Origin: Gammaproteobacteria bacterium TMED104
GTDB taxonomy: Bacteria; Pseudomonadota; Gammaproteobacteria; Magnimaribacterales; D2472
Assembly: GCA_002172535.2 (NCBI GenBank)
Contig: NHFF02000027.1
Span: 1 to 39,659, forward strand
DNA: 39,659 nucleotides
Direction of reading: 5' to 3'
The position numbers and the translations under genes were made by a program. Each line of letters opens with the position of its first letter. Positions within the stretch are counted from its first letter, which is position 1. This document shows, piece after piece, positions 33,300 through 39,659 of the stretch. The notes beneath the pieces are model-generated. The model saw only the letters and a list, made by a program, of their open reading frames with translations, was not told where the DNA came from and ran no database searches.

Positions 33300-34178
33300 T
33301 TATCTTGATTTATTAATAACTTCCTCTGCATACCAGTTTATTTCTGCAATCATGCTCTCGAGAGTTCTCTCATCAGGACCACCTTCATAAGCATTTCTAA
33401 AAGCAACAATTACCTCAGTTGCACCAAGATCTTCTAGTTGTTTTACTCCATCTGGGGAATATGCTGCTTCACCCATTACTTGGAATTGATAGTTGGGATG
33501 ATTAAGTGTGTCAAATTCATCTCTGAATTTGTTTATTTTATTTATCAGAGTTTCAGTTTCCTCAATTGACAAGCCTGCGCTTATCCATCCATCGCCAACC
33601 CTAGCAGCTCTTTTTAATGCAAGATTTGAATGTCCACCTATTAAAATGGGCACTGGTTTTGTTGGAACAGGACAAAGTTTAAGTTCTGGAATGTCATAAA
33701 ACTCCCCCTTAAACCCAAAATAATCACCATCCATAAGGCCTTTTAGTATTTCAATTTGCTCGTCCATCCGTTTGCCTCTTTTTTCCCATCTCTCTCCAGT
33801 TGCTAGAAAATCTTCATACCAAGGACTAACACCAATGCCAAAATGAAATCTATTATTTGTCATTACACCAAGCGTAGTAACAAATTTAGCAGTCGTTACT
33901 GCTTGTCTCGGCGCTAGCTTGTAAACAGATGTAGAAAATTCTAGCTTTGAAGTAACTGCTGCTATTGCAGGAATAATACTAAATGGCTCTAAAAAAGGAA
34001 CGCCATCTAGAAACTCTCTTGAACCATCATCGTTATACGGATAGGTAGAATCACATTCCTTTGGATAGCAAATACTGTCAGGAAACGTTATAACATCAAA
34101 ACCGGCAGATTCAGCTGCCTTTCCAAGTTCAAGGTAGAAAGATGGATCACACATGGATGGATGATAAGCAAATCGCAT
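33300..34178 (-). CDS. LLM-class flavin- or F420-dependent oxidoreductase
   Basis: A luciferase-like TIM-barrel oxidoreductase of 292 residues. It begins MRFAYHPSMCDPSFYLELGKAA and contains LEFSTSVYKLAPRQAVTTAK (about 87-106), RFHFGIGVSPWYEDF (about 117-131), RGKRMDEQIEILKGLMDGDY (about 140-159) and PVPILIGGHSNLALKRAARV (about 178-197), all typical of the PF00296 family. The cofactor (FMN or F420) and substrate cannot be read from sequence; many marine gammaproteobacteria carry several such genes of unknown function. The minus-strand ATG at 34178 is preceded by AAGAGG. It is transcribed away from aceE, with 68 bases between the two starts, and converges on tRNA-Pro. Confidence 0.87.
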   Translation of the reverse strand: MRFAYHPSMCDPSFYLELGKAAESAGFDVITFPDSICYPKECDSTYPYNDDGSREFLDGVPFLEPFSIIPAIAAVTSKLEFSTSVYKLAPRQAVTTAKFVTTLGVMTNNRFHFGIGVSPWYEDFLATGERWEKRGKRMDEQIEILKGLMDGDYFGFKGEFYDIPELKLCPVPTKPVPILIGGHSNLALKRAARVGDGWISAGLSIEETETLINKINKFRDEFDTLNHPNYQFQVMGEAAYSPDGVKQLEDLGATEVIVAFRNAYEGGPDERTLESMIAEINWYAEEVINKSR

Positions 34179-34220
34179 ATTTAGCCTCTTAGGGTATGGG
34201 GTTATTTAAATAATTTCCTT

Positions 34221-34226
34221 TATAAT
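34221..34226 (+). promoter_or_regulatory. Candidate -10 box of the aceE operon
   Basis: A TATAAT in the 68-base divergent gap lies 20 bases before the TTG start of aceE. No clear -35 is seen at 16-18 bases upstream, where the sequence is G/T-rich. A GGGAA stretch (34236-34240) may act as the ribosome-binding site. Confidence 0.45.
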
Positions 34227-34246
34227 AAACCACACGGGAATTAATT

Positions 34247-36886
34247 TTGAGTCAAAATAAGCAAATAACTGAAGATTACGAGCTTCAAGAGTGGTTAGAA
34301 GCACTTGACAACGTTATCAATGAAAGCGGATCAGATAGAGCTTCAGAAATACTAAGTGAATTAGCGTCCAAACTTACTGCCTCTGGAACGATACCTACAT
34401 TTAATCTGACAACTCCATTTAGGAATACCATATCAATTACAGACGAAGCTAGAATGCCTGGCGATCTATTTTTAGAAAGAAAAATACGTTCGTATATCAG
34501 ATGGAATGCACTAGCAATGGTACTGAAGGCTAACAAATCTGAGGATGATTTGGGTGGACATATTTCAACATTTTCATCAGCTGCAACTCTTTATGACGTA
34601 GGGTTTAATTATTTTTTTAAGGGTCATGATAGTGGAGAAGCAGATCTAATATATTTTCAAGGACATTGTTCACCAGGAATTTACGCAAGAAGTTTTCTTG
34701 AAGGCAGGTTAACAGAGAAAGATCTAGATAATTTTAGAAGAGAAGTAGATAAGCCAGGAATATCTTCATATCCGCATCCTTGGTTGATGCCTGACTACTG
34801 GCAGTTTCCTACAGTATCAATGGGCTTAGGCCCAATAATGGGAATCTATCAAGCACATGTAATGAGATATTTATCTGCAAGAGGTCTTATTGAGAGAGGC
34901 AACAGGAAAGTGTGGGTTTTTTGTGGAGATGGTGAAATGGATGAGCCTGAGTCAAAAGGCGCCATTGGCTTGGCTGGTAGGGAAAGCTTAGAGAACTTAA
35001 TTTTTGTTATAAATTGCAATCTTCAAAGGTTAGATGGTCCTGTTAGAGGAAATCATAAAATTATTCAGGAGCTCGAAAGAGAATTCAGGGGTTCTGGTTG
35101 GAATGTACTAAAAGTTGTCTGGGGCAGGCATTGGGATCAGATTCTTTCAAGAGATGGAAAAGGAAAACTTCAAAGACTTATGGATGCTGTCGTAGATGGT
35201 GAGCTTCAAAATTTCAAAGCAAAGGGCGGAGCTTACACTAGGGAAAAGTTTTTTGGTCAAGACCCTGAAGTGCTCAAGATGGTTGAAGATTTAACTGATG
35301 AGGATATCTATAAATTAAATAGAGGAGGGCACGACCCTTACAAGGTGTATGCAGCCTATCACAAGGCTGTTAATACCAAAGGTGCTCCAACTGTCATTCT
35401 TGCCTTAACAACCAAAGGTTATGGGACTGGATCAAGAGAAGCAGACAATACTACTCACCAAGTTAAAAAGCTGACAACGGATAATCTAAAAGCCTTTAGA
35501 GATAGATTTGATATTCCAGTTTCTGATAAAGATTTAGAAAAGCTTCCTTATATAAAATTTTCAAAGAATTCAAAAGAATATAATTACTTAAAAGAATCAA
35601 GAAAAAAACTTGGGGGGCCAATTCCTGCTAGGGTTTTTGATGATAGCCAATTGAAAAAACCCTCTTTGGAACATTTCAAAAAATACCTTGATGGCTCGGG
35701 TGATAAGAAAATTTCAACAACGATGACCTTTGTAAGGCTCATGACTGACTTAATTAAAGATAAAAATATCGGAGATAGGATAGTTCCAATTGTTCCAGAT
35801 GAGGCGAGAACATTTGGAATGGAAGCACTTTTCAGGCAGATTGGTATTTACTCATCTGAGGGTCAAAAATATCAGCCAGAGGATGCAGATCAGGTGATGT
35901 GGTACAAAGAGAGCAAGGAAGGGGTAATGCTTGAAGAGGGCATAACTGAGGCAGGAGCATTTTCTGCTTGGCTAGCACTAGCAACTTCGTACGCAAACTA
36001 CAACCTTCCAATGATTCCAATTTATCTTTTTTACTCTATGTTTGGCTTTCAAAGAATTCATGATTTAGCTTGGGCAGCAGGTGATTCTCAGGCTAGGGGT
36101 TTTTTAATTGGTGCAACATCTGGGCGTACAACCCTTAATGGCGAGGGTCTCCAGCACCAGGATGGCCATTCTCATCTGCTTTCAGCGACTATTCCTAATT
36201 GCTTGTCCTATGATCCCGCATTTGGCTATGAGCTCTCGATAATAACGCGTCATGGAATTGAAGAAATGTATCACAAGCGGAAAAAAGTCTTTTATTACCT
36301 AACTATTACAAATGAAAATTATGTTCATCCATCTCAGCCAAAAGGATCTGATGAGGGGATCATTAAGGGTATTTATTGTCTTGAAAAAGAAAAATCACCT
36401 GCACTAAAGCTAGTTGGCTCTGGAGCAATTTTAAATGAGTCAATTAAGGCAAAAGAAATGCTTAAAGAATTTGATATTAGTGCTGAAGTATGGAGTGTAA
36501 CAAGCTTCAATTTGCTAAGAAAAGATGGCATGGAAACTGAAAGAGAAAAAATTATGGATCCAATGTCAAAAAGAGAGACTTATTTAGATAAAGTTTTTAA
36601 TGATCCAAAAGTTCCAGTGGTTGCTTCAACAGATTATATGCGTGCATACCCTGAACAGATCAGGCCATATGTTTCCTCGGATTACTATGTTTTGGGAACA
36701 GATGGCTTTGGTAGAAGCGATTCTAGGCAAAGATTGAGAGAGTTTTTTGAGGTAGATGCAAAGACAATCGTTCAAACCGGTGTATATGCACTTCACCAAT
36801 CAGAAATCATAACCAAGCAAAAACTAAACTCAATATACAAAAAATTAGGCGTCAAAAAAAATAAGCCAAATCCATGGGAAGTGTAA
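34247..36886 (+). CDS. aceE: Pyruvate dehydrogenase E1 component, homodimeric type
   Basis: Thiamine-diphosphate enzyme that decarboxylates pyruvate and acetylates the E2 lipoyl groups. The 879 residues align along the whole length with gammaproteobacterial AceE (about 887). The protein shows RRIRSYIRWNA-type (here RKIRSYIRWNA, about 78-88), GHISTFSSAATLYDVGFN, YFQGHCSPGIYARSFLEGR, the ThDP-binding GDGEMDEPESKG (about 227-238) followed by VINCNLQRLDGP, and LNRGGHDPYKVYAA. In the C-terminal half come PDEARTFGMEALFRQIGIY and GRTTLNGEGLQHQDGHSH. The start is TTG at 34247; this gives an N-terminus aligned with the family, and no better ATG exists nearby. aceF follows after one base. Confidence 0.96.
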   Translation: MSQNKQITEDYELQEWLEALDNVINESGSDRASEILSELASKLTASGTIPTFNLTTPFRNTISITDEARMPGDLFLERKIRSYIRWNALAMVLKANKSEDDLGGHISTFSSAATLYDVGFNYFFKGHDSGEADLIYFQGHCSPGIYARSFLEGRLTEKDLDNFRREVDKPGISSYPHPWLMPDYWQFPTVSMGLGPIMGIYQAHVMRYLSARGLIERGNRKVWVFCGDGEMDEPESKGAIGLAGRESLENLIFVINCNLQRLDGPVRGNHKIIQELEREFRGSGWNVLKVVWGRHWDQILSRDGKGKLQRLMDAVVDGELQNFKAKGGAYTREKFFGQDPEVLKMVEDLTDEDIYKLNRGGHDPYKVYAAYHKAVNTKGAPTVILALTTKGYGTGSREADNTTHQVKKLTTDNLKAFRDRFDIPVSDKDLEKLPYIKFSKNSKEYNYLKESRKKLGGPIPARVFDDSQLKKPSLEHFKKYLDGSGDKKISTTMTFVRLMTDLIKDKNIGDRIVPIVPDEARTFGMEALFRQIGIYSSEGQKYQPEDADQVMWYKESKEGVMLEEGITEAGAFSAWLALATSYANYNLPMIPIYLFYSMFGFQRIHDLAWAAGDSQARGFLIGATSGRTTLNGEGLQHQDGHSHLLSATIPNCLSYDPAFGYELSIITRHGIEEMYHKRKKVFYYLTITNENYVHPSQPKGSDEGIIKGIYCLEKEKSPALKLVGSGAILNESIKAKEMLKEFDISAEVWSVTSFNLLRKDGMETEREKIMDPMSKRETYLDKVFNDPKVPVVASTDYMRAYPEQIRPYVSSDYYVLGTDGFGRSDSRQRLREFFEVDAKTIVQTGVYALHQSEIITKQKLNSIYKKLGVKKNKPNPWEV

Positions 36887-36887
36887 T

Positions 36888-38426
36888 TTGAAAAAAATTG
36901 TACAAGTTCCTGATCTTGGTGATGCAAATGAAGTTGAAGTAATTGAAGTTTGCGTAAAAAAAGGTGATGTGATTTCAGCTGAGGATCCATTAATTGTCCT
37001 TGAATCAGAAAAAGCTGCAATGGAGGTTCCCTCACCTGATGCTGGAAAAATTGTTGATATAAAAATATCTCTAGGAGATCAAGTATCTAAAGGTGACTCC
37101 ATTCTTGAGATTGAGTTTGAAGAAATTAAGGCCGGTAAAAAATCTAATCAATCAAAAACTAGAAATTCTAACGAATCAAATGCCATTCAAGGTATACCTA
37201 TTCCAGATCTAGGTGATGCTGAGGATGTTGAGGTCATTGAGCTTTGCGTCAAAGTTGGAGATAAAGTAAATCAGGATGATTCAATCATAGTTCTCAAATC
37301 AGAAAAAGCTGCAATGGAAGTCCCAACTCCGGTCGAAGGTGTTATAAAAAAAATCAATGTAGATATAGGAGATAAGGTTTCTTCAGGAAATATTTTTTTA
37401 GAAGTTGAAACCTCAGGGTCCTTATTACCGATTCCTGAAAAAGAAATCTCTTCACCTGATGCCGAAGTTCCTGCTGAGGGTGATTCGCATAAAAATGATG
37501 GTGCAACACCTAGTGAACCTCAACCAGTAACCCAGTCAAAATTTAAAATATATGCGGGTCCCGCGGTAAGAAAGCTTGCTAGAGAATTTGGAATCGATCT
37601 AAATTTGATTCAACCTACAGGTCCTAAGGGAAGAATTTTAAAAACTGATTTACATAGATTTGTTCAGAGGGAGTTGTCTGGACAAGAATCTTCAGGCTTT
37701 ACATTCAATCAGCCAAATGTTGATTTTTCTCAGTGGGGCAAGATAGAGAAAAAATCGTTAACTAAATTTGAGAAAACTGCACTAAAGAATTTACATAATT
37801 CATGGATAAATATTCCTCATGTAACTCAGCATCATGAAATAGATTTTTCATTAGTTTCAGGTATCAGAAAATCTAAAAAAAAGGAAAAGATAAGTATTTC
37901 CCCTTTAGCATTTATCGTTTATGCAGTTTCAAAACTGCTCAAGGACTTTCCATTACTTAACTCTTCTCTGAATGAAAGTGTAGATGGCTACATTTCCAAA
38001 GATTATATAAACATTGGAATAGCTGTTGATACAGAACGAGGATTAATGGTTCCAAACATTAAGAATGTGGATAAATTATCTGTTCAAGAAATATCGGAGA
38101 ACATCAATGAGCTTGCACAAAAAGCAAAGAATAAGAAGATAAAACCTGAGGACTTAAAGGGAGCAACTTTTAGTATTTCTTCGCTTGGAAATATTGGTGG
38201 TGGATTTTTTACTCCGATTATCAATCCACCTGAAGTTGCAATTTTAGGCCTCTCTAAAACCTATCAAAAACCATATTTAAGCTCTTCCAAAAGCTTAAAA
38301 GAAAAAGAAGTTTTGCCAATCTCGCTATCTTATGATCACAGGCTTATTAATGGAGTTTATGGCGCACAATTTGTTACATCGCTCGATGCTATACTCCAAG
38401 ATGCTAAATTATTTAAAAAAATATGA
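36888..38426 (+). CDS. aceF: Pyruvate dehydrogenase E2, dihydrolipoyllysine-residue acetyltransferase
   Basis: Core of the pyruvate dehydrogenase complex; moves acetyl groups from lipoyl arms to CoA. The 512 residues contain two lipoyl domains, with lysines in ESEKAAMEVPSP (about residue 44) and KSEKAAMEVPTP (about residue 143). An acidic linker follows, then an E3/E1-binding domain (YAGPAVRKLAREFGIDL, about 222-238, with GPKGRILKTDL) and the catalytic domain to the end. The active-site motif is DHRLING (about 483-489) with Asn where E. coli has Asp, as in Azotobacter- and Pseudomonas-type E2p. The start is TTG at 36888, the only sensible one, one base after the aceE stop. E3 (lpd) is not in the window. 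The stop overlaps the next ATG. Confidence 0.95.
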   Translation: MKKIVQVPDLGDANEVEVIEVCVKKGDVISAEDPLIVLESEKAAMEVPSPDAGKIVDIKISLGDQVSKGDSILEIEFEEIKAGKKSNQSKTRNSNESNAIQGIPIPDLGDAEDVEVIELCVKVGDKVNQDDSIIVLKSEKAAMEVPTPVEGVIKKINVDIGDKVSSGNIFLEVETSGSLLPIPEKEISSPDAEVPAEGDSHKNDGATPSEPQPVTQSKFKIYAGPAVRKLAREFGIDLNLIQPTGPKGRILKTDLHRFVQRELSGQESSGFTFNQPNVDFSQWGKIEKKSLTKFEKTALKNLHNSWINIPHVTQHHEIDFSLVSGIRKSKKKEKISISPLAFIVYAVSKLLKDFPLLNSSLNESVDGYISKDYINIGIAVDTERGLMVPNIKNVDKLSVQEISENINELAQKAKNKKIKPEDLKGATFSISSLGNIGGGFFTPIINPPEVAILGLSKTYQKPYLSSSKSLKEKEVLPISLSYDHRLINGVYGAQFVTSLDAILQDAKLFKKI

Positions 38427-39187
38427 CAGATAGAAATTTTAAAGATGGTTGCGTATTTGTTGTAGGGGGTACAGGAGGAGTTGGCTCTGCATGCGTTAAG
38501 AGCTTTCATGAAGCAGGGGCAAATGTTGTTTTTTCATATAATTCAAATCTTGAAGAAGCAAAAAAAATAGAAGATACACATAATGGAGTAGTATCTATAC
38601 AGCTAAATTTAATTGATGAAGATTCAATTAAAAATTCTATAGCCAAAATCAGCAAAGACCATAATGGCATTAATACAGTTGTTAACGCGGCTGGTTTCAA
38701 TATTCCTCAAAAATATATATCTGAGATAGACTCAAAATTATGGAGAGACGTTATTGAGTCTGATATAAATGGTTTTTTTAACCTTGTTCATCATAGTCTT
38801 CCTGAACTTCGCGAATCCAAAGGATCAATAGTATTTATTAGTTCAGCTGGTTTATTTAGGTATCCACCGGGTGATGCTTTATCTGTTGCACCTAAAGCAA
38901 CTATTGAGCATTTAATTAAAGGAATTGCCAAAGAAGAGGGAGTTAATGGCGTAAGAGCAAACTCAATTGCTTTGGGTGTTATTGATGCTGGAATTTTTCA
39001 TAGACTTCTAAATGAGGAAAACACATTTTTTGACGAGGCTTGGCATGAAGCAGTGTTGAATAATCTTGCTTTAAAAAGATTTGGACAAGCTGAAGAAGTA
39101 TCTGAAACAGCACTATTTTTGGCATCATCTAAAGCGGCTTATATTACTGGCCACTGTATACCAGTTGACGGAGGTTATCACCTATAA
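38423..39187 (+). CDS. SDR-family protein lacking the catalytic tyrosine
   Basis: A 254-residue classical-SDR fold protein. The N-terminal nucleotide loop is VVGGTGGVGSACVKSF (about residues 13-28), NAAGFN (about 89-94) and FISSAGLF (about 137-144, with the catalytic-type Ser) follow, and the C-terminal SSKAAYITGHCIPVDGG is typical. Where the YxxxK pair should lie, the sequence is ALSVAPKATIEHL, so the Tyr position is Ser while the Lys remains. It may be a divergent reductase or have another role. The ATGA overlap with aceF suggests co-transcription with pyruvate dehydrogenase, an unusual partner. No known substrate can be assigned. Confidence 0.82.
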   Translation: MTDRNFKDGCVFVVGGTGGVGSACVKSFHEAGANVVFSYNSNLEEAKKIEDTHNGVVSIQLNLIDEDSIKNSIAKISKDHNGINTVVNAAGFNIPQKYISEIDSKLWRDVIESDINGFFNLVHHSLPELRESKGSIVFISSAGLFRYPPGDALSVAPKATIEHLIKGIAKEEGVNGVRANSIALGVIDAGIFHRLLNEENTFFDEAWHEAVLNNLALKRFGQAEEVSETALFLASSKAAYITGHCIPVDGGYHL

Positions 39188-39191
39188 GCTA

Positions 39192-39659
39192 TTAAACAAA
39201 ATAATCTGTATTTTCAACGCCCAGCTGCATGGCACCAAAATTACGGCTAAAACCTACAGGATTATTTGCCACATGAGCCCTTGCAGTATGAACGTCTAAA
39301 AATAATTTTTGTATTTCACTTCCAAGAAAAACTGATGCACCGCCTGCATTAGCAAAAAGCTTATCAACAACACTTAGGCATTTCTCAAGAACTAGGGAGG
39401 CATCATATCTAAACTTAACCCTATCAATTAAGGGTATGCCACCTTGGTTACCAGCTAAATCTGACATGACATCATAATTTCTGAACATAACTGTTTCGAT
39501 AGCATCTAATTCAGCATGTGCATCGGCAACAAGGGTTTGGGTGTGAGTATCACCTGCAAGCTTTGCAGGATCACTTGATGCCTTATTGTTTGCACCTTCA
39601 ATAAATAACTCAAGCATTCTTTTGGTTGCACCTATTGCAGGAGTGGACACTGCTCGCAC
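39192..39659 (-). CDS. Acyl-CoA-dehydrogenase/HsaA-like flavoprotein, C-terminal part
   Basis: The last 155 residues of a flavoprotein whose start lies beyond the window; the edge codon GTG at 39659 is probably internal. The helical C-terminal domain contains HAELDAIETVMFRNYDVM, RYDASLVLEKCLSVVDKLF, ANAGGASVFLGSEIQKLFLD and VHTARAHVANNPVGFSRNFG. The pattern of a small A-G-G turn, then Q/L-x-x-F-x-D-x-H-x-A, matches the acyl-CoA dehydrogenase type 2 domain (PF08028) of group D flavin monooxygenases such as HsaA and of DszC-like proteins. An oxygenase role in aromatic, steroid or sulfur-compound degradation is possible, but the diagnostic N-terminal domains are not visible. It converges on the SDR gene with 4 bases between them. 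Confidence 0.78.
   Translation of the reverse strand: MRAVSTPAIGATKRMLELFIEGANNKASSDPAKLAGDTHTQTLVADAHAELDAIETVMFRNYDVMSDLAGNQGGIPLIDRVKFRYDASLVLEKCLSVVDKLFANAGGASVFLGSEIQKLFLDVHTARAHVANNPVGFSRNFGAMQLGVENTDYFV

Overview
This is a strongly AT-rich, densely packed bacterial chromosome segment. It has the gene order of a gammaproteobacterium with a streamlined genome. Two arrangements point to this class: hisC-tyrA-aroA-cmk-rpsA-ihfB-pyrF, and uvrC-pgsA-tRNA-Cys. A homodimeric-type pyruvate dehydrogenase E1 (aceE) with a two-lipoyl E2 (aceF) agrees. Low G+C, overlapping genes, frequent GTG/TTG starts, an LLM-class oxidoreductase and an acyl-CoA-dehydrogenase-like flavoprotein suggest a marine oligotroph of the SAR86 type. 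That lineage is an inference, not something the sequence proves.

Region 1 (2-9177, + strand) is housekeeping. It holds the C-terminal end of a HisC-like aminotransferase, then tyrA, aroA, cmk, rpsA (a short S1 with five domains), an HU/IHF subunit, pyrF, a short divergent pgi, uvrC, pgsA and tRNA-Cys(GCA). Most genes overlap or lie within 20 bases of each other.

Region 2 (9181-32343, + strand, with a convergent gene at 32389-33048) is a surface-polysaccharide locus of about 24 kb, bracketed by tRNA-Cys and tRNA-Pro. It encodes the WbpA-B-D-E-I route from UDP-GlcNAc to UDP-ManNAc3NAcA. The WbpG/HisH2/HisF2 (WbuX/Y/Z) amidotransferase set should turn an acetamido group into an acetamidino group. 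A second sugar module follows the epimerase (aminotransferase, SDR, acyltransferase). The locus also has two glycosyltransferases, a Wzx flippase, a WbpP/TviC-like UDP-GlcNAc 4-epimerase, a Wzz chain-length regulator and a Wzy/WaaL-type membrane protein. Export genes come last: a very large multi-SLBB Wza-like protein, a YjbH/GfcD-like protein and a YjbF/GfcB-like lipoprotein. A convergent gene encodes a secreted low-complexity Ala/Pro/Thr/Glu protein whose layout resembles YjbE/GfcA. This suggests a mosaic of Wzx/Wzy O-antigen synthesis with group-4-capsule (Gfc/Yjb) export. No initiating sugar-phosphate transferase and no Wzc-type kinase are present.

Region 3 (33222-39659) holds tRNA-Pro(GGG), a minus-strand LLM-class flavin/F420 oxidoreductase and a + strand operon of aceE, aceF and an SDR protein that lacks the usual catalytic tyrosine. 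It ends with the C-terminal part of a minus-strand acyl-CoA-dehydrogenase/HsaA-like flavoprotein. No lpd (E3) gene is present. I saw no insertion sequences, CRISPR arrays, rRNA genes or phage genes, and no gene-free stretch longer than 300 bases.
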